Origin: Lepraria neglecta
Lineage: Eukaryota; Ascomycota; Lecanoromycetes; Lecanorales; Stereocaulaceae
Direction: 5' to 3'
Length of the DNA: 64,000 nt
Assembly: GCA_033220425.1 (NCBI GenBank)
Contig: CM065652.1
Span: forward strand, 4,154,001 to 4,218,000
In this document: positions 45,583-57,612 of the stretch, one piece after another
Numbering within the stretch: the first letter of the stretch is position 1
Layout: every line of letters starts with the position of its first letter
Position numbers and translations under genes: made by a program
Notes under the pieces: model-generated
Told to the model about the DNA's origin: nothing
The model's database searches: none
Seen by the model: only the letters and a program-made list of their open reading frames with translations

Positions 45583-47922
45583 TCAAATCAAAATACTAAC
45601 AGCCGTCGAATTCGGATCCAGCACATTATACGGCACCGTCCCGTCCGTCATCCCACGACTCGTCTCGTCAAACGCCCCAATCAAATCCCTCAGCTGGGTA
45701 TAGAAAGTCTCAGCAATGGCTTTAACCTCCGGCTCTCCCGGCCCCGTCTTCTTCTTATACAGATTCCACAGGGACAGAGCGTAGTTAATTAAATTGTTTT
45801 CCTCCGCGACTCTAAAGCTAAGGAGATGGGGAATATGCGAGGAAAGGAGCCAGAGACGCTGATGCTGAGGGCCGATGGGGAGGGCCTTTACGAGATCGAT
45901 TTCCTTGTAGGCTTGGAGAGCAGCCAAACTGGTTGGGGGAGGAGAGCAGAGAGAGGCAGGCTTGTTGATCACGAAAGCCTGGTAGAAGTTTTGCAGGTAG
46001 TTCACCGCTGTGTGTTGCGGGGAGGCGATGTGGATGGACATTGTGATTGCGTCGACCAGGGCGGGGATGGTGGTTATGACAGGGAAGGAGGGGATCTGGC
46101 CTGCTGTTGGGGAGCGGATTTCTTTGCACCAGGCTTGGATGGGTGCGTCATTGGCGACTTGGTCGTCGGTTTCGTAGGAGAGGTCGACCATGGAGGAGAC
46201 GAAGGTGTGGATGGTGTTCCACATTAGGTTCATGTCCTTGGCGTAGGCGTAGTTTTTGAATTTGGGGGTGTTGAGTTCGGAGAGGGGGAAGCCGCGGGCT
46301 GGGAGGTCGTTGGGGATGTATTGGCGTTGGAAATCGAAGGATTTGTAGGCGTGTTTGAGGAAGGAGTAGAGGTTGGTGTTTGGGACGCCGACGAGGTCGA
46401 AGATTATTTTGGGGACTAGGGTTGAGCGAGCGGCGGCGTTGAGAGAGAGGGTTTTCAGCCAGTGAGGCTGTAAGAGCTTGTATACGGGATGGTCGATTGG
46501 GATGCAGCGGTGGGTAGCTACGATGATGGCCTCTTCCATGAAGTGGGTGTCGTTGAGATGGATGGTGATTTCATGGCGTGTCCAGTCTGAGACTTGGGCG
46601 CATGTTTTGGCATAGCGCCAGGGCCAGTCCTCCTTTTCTGAAGCGGTCGAATCTGAAGGACCCAGTCGCTTGTTGAAGACAACTATGGACTTGTCCATGC
46701 TGACCTTGTAGTCGGTGCAGATAGCCAATGGATGGAGCCTGCCGTCCGCATTCAGTTGAAAGAGGCTGACCGCGGCACAGCCGAAACGGTTTCCGAGAGG
46801 ATCTGGGTCCATCATGACATCGTCCGGCTGTAGCCCAGAGGCTTCACGAAAGTAGCTGCAGTCCTGGACGTAGAAATCTTTGGGGTCAGCAGAGTCGAGA
46901 AGCTTCACTACAGCTTTCAAGCCTTGAGTATCGGCTGCGGCCTTGAAGTCTGCAATCTGTGCAGCGGATGCTCTTGTGATAGTAGTTGGGTTCGTGCCGG
47001 TGAACTGCTGCTGAGCGAATCGGGCATCAGAATACCAGTCGTCATAGTCGCCAATATTGGCGCCACGTTCGATGTCTGTCCCTGATTGACGATCAAACTT
47101 GTTGCGTTTCTCAACATCAGCAATTGTGGGACCTTGCTCTGGCTTGCCATCTATCACATTCAGGAAAGACTCCTGGATATCACTGGCTATTTTGCCTAGG
47201 AAAGTGTTCGGAACGATCTTCGGCAACAACGAGGCGGCGTCTAAGAGTCCCACAACATTGAAGATTTTCCATGGGAGTGTCTGATCGTGGGTGGGAATAA
47301 CGTCCAAATGAGGCGGGTAGTTGTCTTTCGTCGGTGACTGGTAGTTGTATATTGACATTTTCTCTTCAAAAGGGATGGTTTGAGGGATAGTTGACTCGAA
47401 GCCCATTGCATCAAAATAAGAAATGTAGCTATTGTTCCAAATCAGCAACTTTCGAGCCAAGGAATTAGCAGTTCTGGTGGTAAGAAGCTCAACATGTAGT
47501 CCCAAAAACTGAGGGACTTTGTATTAAGCTCGATGGAGACATTCGTCCAATGACCTTATAACTAGGAATTTCAAAGGCCAGTCAGGGAAATATTCAACAA
47601 CTTACCCACGTTCAATCCGATCATACATCTCCGTCAACGCCAACTGCGTCCCAGCATAAGTTCCCTCCTCAACCCAGCCACTACCAACAGTACTCTTGGC
47701 AGCAGCCTTCTGCCCCACCTTGACAGGATTGACAGGAGGAACGATGTTGAGATTGACAAGCTCTGTCGAAAAGACAGCTTTGTCCCATTGTTTGAGAGGA
47801 AGGTCTGCGATATTAGGAGGCAGTGCCTGCTTTGGGAGTGGTTTCTGCTGTTCGTGTACGGCAGCCATGGGTTCCAATTCTCGCTCGAGAAAGGTTCTGA
47901 GAGATCTGATGAGGTGGGCCAT
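45583..47922 (-). CDS. Lipoxygenase
   Basis: Dioxygenase of the lipoxygenase family, adding O2 to linoleic or linolenic acid. Two exons: 47610-47922 (ATG 47922) and 45583-47516. The best intron is 47517-47609 (donor GTGGGT, acceptor CAAAG); it gives 748 residues, though the donor choice is not certain. Family motifs: WYSDARFAQQQFTGTNPTTI, metal-binding HEITIH (HxxxxH, near residue 440), THFMEEAIIVATHR, HPVYKLLQPHW and SLNAAARSTLVP. The chain ends in Ile, whose carboxylate is the fifth metal ligand in this family. The N-terminus (MAHLIRSLRTFLEREL) does not look like a signal peptide, unlike secreted Mn-lipoxygenases, so an intracellular enzyme is likely. Metal (Fe or Mn) and regiospecificity cannot be read here. 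Confidence 0.88.
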
Positions 47923-49037
47923 TATTGCTTGTATCAATCGATGAACTAATCGAAGTTTTGATTTGAGAAGTTGCTACTAGATCTTTCTTTATTTAAGGAA
48001 AGAGCAGGCAGTCATACGCCATTATGTATTCCCGCAGGAAGCGCAGGAATGCGGTCAGACGAGCAACGGCAACGTATGCAACAGCCTCAAAAGGAATTTA
48101 CACCCATATGTACGCAACGGCGTCAGACTTACTCAGCCAACCAACATAAGTCATCGAATCAAATCATTGCAAGTAATCAAATTCCCGAGTAGGACCCCAT
48201 TCCAGCTTTGCCCAGTCATCGTGGCTGTCGGCCAGACAGCAGAGACTGTTTTTCAGCCAGCCATGGCCAGCACAGGTGTGATTGTAAGCGAGGGTTCAGC
48301 ATAGAGGCCCCAACGCAATGGTCTGCCCCGCTGTTAAGAGTTCTTGGCAAGGGATTATTATTTGGCAGCATCTCATGCTAGAGGTTCAAGGCGCTGACGG
48401 CGTTGCTGACAAGGATGGCGGGGTCAAGGCGGCTTTCGCGGCGTCCAAGAATTTTTTCCAGCAGAGAAATCTGACGGTATGTAGCCCATTCCAGTAATTT
48501 CCACGGTCCCGTGAAAGCCCATGAGGCGGTGGACTCTGCAGTCAGCAATGGCTTGAACATATCATCACTAGGAGCGGCTTTTGCCGTATCCATTGTTGCG
48601 CGCGGCCTACCAAGGCTGATGGCTTTCCACATCTGTCGATACTTAATGTTTCCGCAGGTTAGTGTTTCACAACCGCGTTAGCGCCAAGTTACTGGCTTCG
48701 TGCTCAAAATTAGGGCCACTGTGCTTCTTCTACTTGAGTAGTTGCAAGCGTTTAGAGCGTAGAAGATACTCTGGATCCTTGCTATCTTTTTATGCCTAAG
48801 GTAGTTGGAGGAAGGAATGTGGTGAGCGAGGATGAATTCAACTTAGCATGCTAATTTGTCGATCAGAACCCTACGAGAATGGCTGGGAACAAATGATACA
48901 TGGCAATTTAGGATAGTGTATTGAATATGTACTATGAAAGCATATGCATTTTAATAATATAGTTCCAGGACAGGTTACTTCATCACCAGTAAACACACAC
49001 TGAGTGTAGAAGGACCAGCAAACATCTTCCAGTCCAC
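47923..49037. other. Intergenic region
   Basis: About 1.1 kb holding the lipoxygenase promoter and the 3' flank of the MFS gene. A minus-strand 84-codon frame (48632-48378) has a helical look but no motif or splice context. Confidence 0.4.
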
Positions 49038-51069
49038 CTACATGACGACAGCAACATGATCATCCATATACTGATCAATGTTGCCCAGGAAAAGTGCCGC
49101 AACAATGCTGACAGCCCCAAACGCAATACTAACCAGATACACCCATCTGTAGCTCTCGGCGAAAGCAATCTGTCCCGCGGTGACCACAATCTCATAAGCC
49201 GTCGCGTTCCCAGCGATGCCAGGAAGGACCTTGAGGTCATCTAAAAGCGAAGCACTGGTGAGGAGAATGGCATCCTGAATCACTTTAGGATCGATGATGC
49301 CCAACTCAAGTTCCATGGCGCCGCCAATATAGTAGATGGCGTTGGGAGTGAATTTGGAGACGAAGACGTTGTAGTAGGTTGTGTAGCCAATGGAACCGCC
49401 AATGACACGGATCGCGAGCGTGAGTGCTGCCACTGTAGCGATGAGATCCTAAGAAGCCGTGTTAGCAAGTGCAAGTGACGTTTATCGAGGAACGTGGAGG
49501 ACTTACATCTGGACAAATGATGGTAGTAATGATGGAGGCGGGTACAACGATACCGCCGATACCGAGACCGGCAAGGACTAGAAGACCCCAAGCTCGGTAA
49601 AGTGTGTCATATTTCAAGCTGGCAAGAGCACCAGTGCCTAGTTGTAGCCTAGTCAGTATGGTTTGCATGGCAGGATTAGGAGAAAAGAGATACTTACCAG
49701 CAGTCATGATAATGGCACTCGCGATCATCAACTCCCTGTTGTGGCCCCGAAGAAGACTAAGCAGGTAGAGCACCACAACGGCACCCGCCAAGATACTAAA
49801 CCCAATAGGTATCCCTCGAATCCCAACGCCTACCGGGTCTTGTCCGTACACATTGAAAGCCTGAGTTGGCCAGAAGAGCAGGACAGAGAAGAAGTTGGCA
49901 CCGGAGATTGCGGTAATGATCAGGGTGAGGATAAGGATTCGTGGGGCTTGCTTCAGGCGAGCTGGGAACATAGGGTACTTGGCGAATTTTGCCTCCCAGA
50001 CGGCGAAGGTGACAAGGAGCAATGCACCGATGAAGAGGGGTACGAGGACGTGGGCCGTTTTCCAACCGTACTGAGTCGGTATTAGTAAGACGATCGCTAG
50101 CTTTCGAGATTGGAACATACTTGATAGCCTCCCCATTGCAGACCTGCCATGAATATCAGCATGCCCGAGATGCTCAAAACCCCGCCAACGAAGTCAATCT
50201 GCTTGAAGACTTCCATCTTGGTCAATCCCTTTGAATTAGGTCTGGGCGGTGGGAAGTAGAAGATGACGGTCAAGATCAGGCCAACAGCCGCCCAGACACC
50301 ACAGAGCACGCCGCAGTATCTCCATCCGGCATGCGATGCAATCAACTGTGCCCACAGAACGGACGGACAGAATGGTAAGATGGTAAAGACCAAGATGGCA
50401 ACGTAAGTTCCACGCTTTCGAGTTGGGGCGAGTTCGGAGGTGACAGCCAAGGCGGTGAGTTCGTTGATGCCTGCGCCAGCGCCAGCTATGGCCATTCCAG
50501 CTGCAATGTCGCTTAGTAGCTGCTCTTGGATACTTTTTGGTTGGAAATGCTTACCAATGAAGATGTTCATATTGTGCGCGGTCGACGCTACAGTCACACC
50601 GACAATGATCAAAGTTGCACCCAGCATGGCGACGTATCGGCGCCCCATGAGATCTGATAGAGAGCCAACGAAGGGGCATACTGCTGCGAGGGCGAGAAGA
50701 TTGGCGAGGACAAACCAAGTCCATCTGTCGGTGCCGCCGATTTCGCGGTAGATCAGTGGTGGAATACCACCGAAGATGTAGACCGGGATCTGAGAGCCAG
50801 TCCAGAGGAAGGCCATGGCGACCAGGGACATGAACCTCTTGAAGTTCATCTGATACGTTGTCAGCTTCTGTAGGAATTTCAGTTGTGGTTGCCTGGCATA
50901 CCGGAGGCTCATGGTCATGATCCTCATTATCACCGTAGGTGCGCAGTCCACCCTTCTCGTAGTATCCGGGATGTCCAGGCACGCGTTCATTTGTCTTGAC
51001 ATTCTCGACCTGAGTGGCCACCACCTTCTCGCCTGGTGGTGACCTCGAGATTTCTGAGCTGGAGCCCAT
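49038..51069 (-). CDS. MFS transporter, TRI12 type
   Basis: Major facilitator of the fungal trichothecene efflux pump (TRI12) family, plasma membrane. Six exons: 50902-51069, 50555-50849, 50121-50500, 49698-50070, 49507-49637 and 49038-49448. Introns of 50-60 bp keep phase, giving 585 residues. A charged N-terminal tail of about 55 residues precedes 14 membrane segments. Motif A-like GSLSDLMGRRYVA lies between helices 2 and 3; AGAGAGINELTALAVTSELAP and the TRI12-typical GGSIGYTTYYNVF and ANFFSVLLFWPTQAF blocks are clear. Members export toxins, siderophores or drugs. No biosynthetic core gene lies beside it, so the substrate is unknown. No lesion is seen. Confidence 0.88.
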
Positions 51070-52641
51070 GTTGTAGGATTGTTGTGAGAGCTGTATTACC
51101 TACGTGACACAGCTGGACTCTTGAGGTTAGAAGCCGCTGGCAATGTAGGTGTCGAGCTGGCAAGTCTCCACCAATGCTTGCGCAGTTGGATCAGAGAAGA
51201 GACCAGGGAGGAGGTAAAGTAGTAATAGGATGATGACTAGAGGATGTAGGACGGTAACAAGACCGTCAGACCGAGGAGTAGATGTAGATGAGGTCAACAT
51301 GAGGGGTAGATCACCATTGGGCGGTGGCACGATTGGTATATCTGTTGCCATAGTGTCGGTATTCACTTTTCGCAGTGGTGGGGACAGAGCGACGGGGAGA
51401 GTGACAATTAAGGGAAGTGGTCAGCTGGGGTGAGTTGTTTTTTGCAGAATAGACCAGAATATCGAGGCTCGGCCTAGAACTAGATAGACACAGCCCGTGC
51501 TAGACACGAGATAGGGATGTGATTCGGCTGATGGTGGCGCTATTCTCGTCCCACATCTTACTAGCATCCAATAGCCCACACCCGATGGGTAGTGGTGACT
51601 GAGGGCATTCGCAGCTTACCTTACACACCTGCGATGATAGGATGGATATATAAGGTATGCTGGGTCTCGCGCACGACTTTCCGATGCACGAAGTCAAATT
51701 GAGCGATCCCCACGACTCCACCCCAGGCCGTTGAGATAATGGCCCGATAAAAGCGGGGCCTGCTGCTTCGACCCTCATGCACCTCGATCTTTGCCGAGGG
51801 CACCAAGCTGTTTCGGGATTTGTAACCTCGGCTTCACTTGCAATTTGGGTGTAGCTTCATGCAGATAGGATTGCATATACTTTTGGTGTTTTGCGGGGAA
51901 GCTGACGACAGCAGGCGAAGAGAGGTCACCAGCATGCCTCCCTTCTTTTCCACATGGCCACAGGTACGTACCCGGCGTCGATGCAGGAACCGCTATTAGA
52001 TGAACGACTTGTGCTAGCGATCTATGGTTGATATCGGCTACACCAACGGCACTTTCTGAAGGCCTTCGGGCATAATGCAATGATAATTTGGAATGTTATT
52101 TCCACTGTTTCATGTCACTGCTTCATATATGCTTAATGTATGCACTGATCTGATACATGTGCAGGGTAGGCCCTTGCATTTGCGTACATGAATCTGATAC
52201 ACCAAATCCTGAGCAATTGTGTGGATGGGATAACTGCGGCTCTTCAATGTCCTCGGTTGTTGCAGATCCCCCAATGACGATCTGCAGGAGAGATTCATAC
52301 AATGATCTAAGATCGTTCTGCAGGAGCCTCAGTGTGCGGTGGTGGTCGTTTGTAGAGGGAATTAAGTTAGCTGTCGCCAGTGTCTAGTTGGGTAATGAAG
52401 CTCTAGTAGTGTCGAAATGTTACCCAAACAAGCTACATCGCTTCTAGAAGGTCCGTCGACCAGGCCCATACAACCAGCCAGCTCTTGTTTCGCTACTAGC
52501 TAGCCATCGTGGCTCTAGCGGGCCCCAATTCCTCTTCTGTTGGCATGTTGACAAGGATTATTTACAGCAACATTCTGCACCCATACCGAGATCAGCCTCG
52601 GCTCTTTCACAAAGCACACAGTTGCGGAGAGACAAGGACTT
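51070..52641. other. Intergenic with one small membrane ORF
   Basis: About 1.6 kb upstream of the MFS gene. Apart from the small ORF at 51127-51351 no gene can be supported; short frames elsewhere have no motifs. Confidence 0.4.
51127..51351 (-). CDS. Possible 74-aa single-helix protein
   Basis: From ATG 51351 the frame encodes a Pro/Ser/Thr-rich head, one strong transmembrane helix (LVTVLHPLVIILLLLYLLPGLF) and a short tail ending in SGF. It lies 58 bp upstream of the MFS start codon on the same strand, so it could be an upstream ORF of that transcript or a small separate gene. No family is recognised and the call rests only on composition. Confidence 0.3.
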   Translation of the reverse strand: MATDIPIVPPPNGDLPLMLTSSTSTPRSDGLVTVLHPLVIILLLLYLLPGLFSDPTAQALVETCQLDTYIASGF

Positions 52642-53407
52642 CTACCTTTCCGCTCGTTCCTTTCGCGCTCGCTTCTCACCTTTGCCGGCTTTCTTCGCTT
52701 GGTTTCGTCTGTTGTTTCGGGCTCGTTTTCCGTCATGGGCTTGATCGCGCTTCTCAATGTAATGGCTCACAAGCTTGCCGCCTTTCTGCAATGCGCTTTG
52801 CTTTGTTCTATCTGAATCTTCATATACAGGCGCAGCGTCGACCTCGGGAAAGATCAATGCAATTGCTTGTGGCACGGCTACCTGCAGTACTATTGAAGTA
52901 ATCATCGCAGACACGCTCGGAACGAAGTCTGCAATGAATGCCCCGAAGTTGATTGCGTTCCATAAGGGGGATGCCTATAACAAGTGGCACCTCTAGTAGG
53001 GATCTGAGGATTGTCTCTGGACGAACAAACCATTCGGCTCTCTGCAGCTTGATCCAGAGCCCAGTCAGCTTCGTCATTTTCGTCATTTTCGTCGGTGCTG
53101 TCGTATGAGGGTGGATCGTCTTGTCTAGAGCAAGGTGCTTAGAGACCGCTGTCGGCAATTTTTGGGTGCCATTGAGCTCGATGCTGCCGTACGATGGTGG
53201 GGCTTCACTGTCTAGGGTTAGATGCATTGGGTCCGATCGCGCTGCTTTGTTGGGAGCAAGGAGCTCACTAGTGCGCTCATCTTGTAATTCAACGTGTCCA
53301 TGTTTTGTGGGGCAGCCTGCCGACAGGACGGACGTGATCCGTTTTGCTTCCGAGCGCTCTGGTGGTCGAAAAGGAGGGTATGTGTTCTTTGGTCTCTTCT
53401 GCAGCAA
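52642..53407 (-). pseudogene. Decayed PPSY-motif protein
   Basis: Remains of a fungal protein family with tandem PPSY-type motifs and a C-terminal hydrophobic segment. Reading downward: SELLAPNKAARSDP, SEAPPSYGSIELNGTQ, then in another frame QDDPPSYDSTDENDENDEADW, then in a third frame LWNAINFGAFIADFVPSVSAM and TSIVLQVAVPQAIAL, ending in a Lys/Arg-rich tail. The switch near 53120 fits a one-base loss. Text expected between the acidic block and the hydrophobic segment seems deleted. No ATG is found at the N-terminus. PPSY-like motifs can bind WW domains; the function of the family is unknown to me. Confidence 0.45.
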
Positions 53408-54082
53408 GGCGAACGCCTTTTATGATAGTCTTTCAATATTTATGATGACCATGGTGCAGGATTTTAGGAAACAGTGATGGTAGAGAAGACTTATACAGGA
53501 AAGGGTTTTCAAGGGTGAGAACGCTTTTGAGGAGGTGCAGAGAAGGCTTTTGAGGTGGAATGGATGCAGTCGAGGAAAAAGCTCGAATCAACAGCCTTGG
53601 AAAGATAGACTGCGAGATAGATTTGGGTGAAGGATAGACAGAAATGCAAAGACTGAGAGTCTCAGCTCCCCTATATACTTGTTCCACACTTATTGCCACA
53701 AACTCATTTCGTTAAATCGTTTCATGGAAAGTGTGTCGACTTTGGCAGCAATCTTTCAGATGCATCGCCTGATTGGAAAACTTTCTCGTAGCGTTGCCAA
53801 GAAAATATTCCATTCGAACCAATCACTCCAAGGAATCACACAGCTTCATATCATCACAAATTCATGCTTAAGATAGACATGCATTGCCCAGATCTCCCCG
53901 TGGATGCTAATTGAGACGATGCATTGGAGAAAAAGATTACCAACTACCAATGGTGGAAGCTCAACACCGGCTCTTGCGGACGATGTCAATGACGCAACAG
54001 GGTATTGAAGCTTGGCTGTCTACAAGATGGCTTCTCGACGGTGGATAGCTGCAAAAGCCAAGGAATTGTTCTCTGATACACA
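53408..54082. other. Intergenic region
   Basis: About 680 bp. A minus-strand 88-codon frame (53699-53433) is low in motifs and may be leader sequence of the decayed gene below it. Nothing else is supportable. Confidence 0.4.
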
Positions 54083-55262
54083 ATGGACAAAGTTAAGGAT
54101 ACTCTGAGCCAGGGCTACGCAACAGCGAAGCGGGCTCTCCCCAGCGCCCCTCCCAACGATGCCTACCTACGGTGACATGCACCTGGCGTGGAAGAGGTCA
54201 AGCCAGATAAAGAGGCGAGGGCCTTGAAGATCGCAGAGAAAATGAACAAGATGCAAAAGCACAACTTTGACAAGGTAATGCAGCCCCAGTTACGAGCCTC
54301 AATGCCAGCGCTGACCAACTCAAGCACCGACATGCCTTCAGAGCTACTCGTGTCAAGACCCAAGGCCTCGTCAAAGGCACCTTAACCGTTCCCTCCGACC
54401 TTTCTCCTCGCCTCCGTCAAGGCCTCTTCGCAACGCCAGGCATCTACCCAGTGGCTGCCCGCTATGCAAATGAGCTGGTCTTTCTATGATCAGACACGGA
54501 GCCAGGCCCACGCGGCATGTACATGAAAATATTCAACGTCAAAGGAGAAAGACTAGATGGCAACAGCAACGGAAACATCTCAACCCAAGACTTTTTCTGG
54601 AATAACGCTCCCATGATCGAGCTCACTGACATCAACACCTGCCTCGAAATTATGGCCTTGCGAGAGAAATACTTCGACAACCCAACCGGCCTATTCCTAG
54701 CTCTGAAAACGCGAACCGATGCTCTCAAGCGACATGGCCCTTGGTATGCTACCCAACACCAACATGATCTCCCACTCCACGTACACGCAATCCGCCTTCT
54801 GCTTTGGGGATTACTACGGCCATATGGCTCTGTTCCCTGTTCTCGACACCATGAAGAATAAAAGTGAGAAAGTTCAGTCTAACAGCCCCTACACGCAATT
54901 ATCGGACTGGCTCTTCGGATACTTCGCCGGCGCACCTGCAAAATACGAATTCAAGATCCAATTAGGCACGTCACCAGAGCATCATCCGACAGAAGACGCA
55001 AGTATCATACGGGGCGAAGTGACGTCGCCATACCGGACGATAGGCACACTCGAATCTCACGACAAGATAGCTTTTCGCAGGAAAGAAGGGTCTATTGGGA
55101 AGATCATATGGTGCTTGATCCATGGAGGGGTTTTGTGGCACATAGGCCGCTGGAGAGTATCAATGCTTGAGGAAGGTGGTTTATGGAAAGTGCCAAAAGA
55201 GGAAGGATGAGCTGAATGCGAAGAAGAGTGGGGATGTGGGGAGTATTGATGAGATGCCTTGA
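54083..55262 (+). pseudogene. Decayed catalase-like gene
   Basis: Heme catalase-like (catalase-related) protein. Ordered blocks: MDKVKDTLSQGYATAKR, HAPGVEEVKPDKEARA, an intron with a CTGAC branch, HRHAFRATRVKTQGLVKGTL, PVAARYANE, GPRGMYMKIFNV, TQDFFWNNAPMIELTD, MLPNTNMISHS, FGDYYGHMALFPVLD, YEFKIQLGTSPEHHP, DHMVLDPWRGFVAHRPL and NAKKSGDVGSIDEMP. It is broken by in-frame TGA codons near 54171 and 54496 and by frameshifts near 54738 and 55165. Similarity to the family stays high along the whole length, so the decay looks recent. Active relatives break down peroxides, and some act in specialised metabolism. Confidence 0.7.
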
Positions 55263-55490
55263 GCTTTGTAAGCCCCTTGGGAGGTCAATTCAGTCTAAGA
55301 TTTCTTCAGAGCCATGTAGTGGATGGAATCTGGTCTTCCAGCCCACAACCAGTCTACTCATCGTTTTTCTCATACCAAAAAGTGATGCGATGTAAATGGA
55401 AAGACCATGCAAAGACCATCCCTCTGACTCCAGCACGTCAGGCCAATCACACACATATTCCACCCTCCTAAAAATCTCTATCCCATTACT

Positions 55491-56733
55491 TCACCAAACC
55501 CTCAACGCCACCCCGTCCTTCACCACTCTTACAGCAACAAAACACACCGTCCCCATCGCCAAACTTCCTCCACAAAACATCTGCAACTCCAGCCAACTCC
55601 GAATAACGAGCGCTCCGGCGATCGGATTGCCAATCAGCAACCCGAACACTGTAGCACCAAATATCATGCCCATTCTTACCCAAATACTGTCCAAAGTCGG
55701 ACAGAGCGCCGCCGTGACCGTTGGCGTTAGCGAGAGGAAGGCACCGGAGACGAAGCCGTAGAGCACGCAAAATAGTATCAGGGCAGCTGGAGTCTCAACG
55801 ATGATCCAGAGGAAGGCGAGAAGGGTGGTGAGGAAGGACATAGGGATTATAATATTGAAGGGGCCAATTTTGTCAGCAAGGTGATTGGGGATCTGCCTGG
55901 GTTAGCTCAAGAATCCCCAGTTCACCTGCGAGTGACTCACTATTCGACCGAAAAACGACCCGGCGTTCGCGATCGCAAGCAGGTAGAATGCCAGATTCTC
56001 ACCACCGCCAACGATGTTCTTCTTGATGGCGTATACTTGCACATAGAACAAGGGGATGTACAAGCCCAGACAGCCAAAACAAAAACAAAACAAAAAAAAA
56101 AGCCAAGTGCACAGAATATGAATTTTGGCTCTCGCCGTGCTCTAGCTTCGAAAAAGGGTCGACAAGCGGTTGGCTTACTGTGCATTTTCATGCCAGCCAG
56201 GTGAACCATAAGCGTGACTAGCATTAGGAATGCTATGACTCGTGTTGCGGATCCGAAGCCTACGTACGGCTGCAGTCGGTGGAACATGATGGGTGTAATG
56301 ACACCAGCTGTAGCACGGGATGAATACCATTGGGGGTGAACAGCCATTGGCGAGAGGGTTTCTTACCAAAGCCGCTCCCACTAGCCGCCACGTCCAATGC
56401 TAGAGCTCTGTTCTTGGGGAAATAGGCCGGCAGCACACTCACACTCGGCACAAAGAGACACCCATTCCCCCAAACCAACGACAACCCCTTGGGTAAGCAG
56501 GATCTGCCAGTAGGATGTTGCTATGCTTGTCATCATCATGCCCAAGGCGATCAGGAAGGCTCCTGTGAACACCAAAGCATGGAGGTATCCACGGTCGTAC
56601 AGAGAACCCATTACTATGCCGCCGATAAGGAGGAGGAAAGCTTGGATGGAGCTGATCCAGAAGATGGCAGAAGAGGAGGTGTAAGGGAGGTAGGTTTGGG
56701 TGTAGAAGGTTTGGAAGGCTCCTAGCGATTGTC
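55491..56733 (-). pseudogene. Monocarboxylate-type MFS transporter, disrupted
   Basis: Exons of an MCT/Mch-like MFS protein. Reading downward: FWISSIQAFLLLIGGIVMGSLYDRG, QGVVVGLG, NGCLFVPSVSVLPAYFPKNRALAL, an intron with GTAAGA, then FHRLQPYVGFGSATR, LYIPLFYVQVYAIKKN, GSFFGRIV and a terminal exon 55491-55841 with helices 10-12. The usual first helix with the PDGG motif is absent: a short polar N-tail (56735-56875) runs into a stop and then straight into helix 2. The G-run at 56470-56474 carries one G too many for the frame. A single-base assembly error could explain the latter but not the missing helix. Confidence 0.5.
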
Positions 56734-56879
56734 ATTAGGAGATGTTGTTTCGATTAGCGGCGGCGTTGTCAGGGAACCTTGGGCTACAAGGGCCTTCTCA
56801 CGGTCTGATACCGACAATGATGTCGAGGAGCTCGTGCAGGGCAGTGTTAATGACAATTCGTGGATGTCCATGACTGCTT

Positions 56880-57612
56880 GTGATGGCATTCTAAGTCTTC
56901 TAGTGTATTGGAAATGCAAGAAGCTCTCTTGTTTCGGGGTTGATATTGATACTGCACAGATCGTATCGAGCACCTTGATGGTTGATGGCAATACTGATGC
57001 AGGATGAGAGCATGAGAGAAGAATTATGAGCTGAATGCGAACAAAAACTTGATATCCTGCCGTTACCTCAAACGAGCCTTCCCGATATTGCACGTGGCGG
57101 TGGCGTGTTAGCATATATACAACTTCAGCTCCTTGTATCAGATCACCAAAAAGCGGGTCATCACCATCGCTATAGTGAGGCAAATCCCAGATTTAATCGC
57201 TTGAAGATGGGATAACGGAATAAAGCAAATGCCATGACGACTCGATATGATCAATCTTGTGTTGTTCAACGATGAAAGTTTCCACGGAAGTTCAGATACA
57301 AGTCTGGAAAGGAACCGTATGGACGAGAAAACAAAGCTGACTGGCATAAAGAACCGGGCCCGAAGCCCCGACGATCGAAGTGGTTCTCGTATGGACATTT
57401 ATGTGTCTGGAACCCTGTTTTTGACACTCGGCCTTCGATTAGGCCCACTTTTCTGGATACATATTTAGGCGTGTATCTAATGTCCAAGTGCTGAAATAGT
57501 CTGATATTCAGTTCCTGAATCGCCAAGTCCTTGAGAAGCGTGTGGAACATATGCGGTGTCAACGTCACTCAAACGACTGACGTAGTGGGGAGAGCCACAT
57601 ATGATAGCACTT
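56880..57612. other. Intergenic region
   Basis: About 730 bp between the disrupted MFS gene and the amidase stop codon. No supportable gene is seen. Confidence 0.4.

Noticed and set aside
45826-46227. 133-codon plus-strand ORF
   Set aside because: Antisense shadow of the lipoxygenase coding exon.
56076-56104. A-rich run as a poly(A) tail of a retroposed copy
   Set aside because: It lies inside the MFS relic, where the minus strand reads through as Phe/Cys-rich membrane helix; no target-site duplication is seen.
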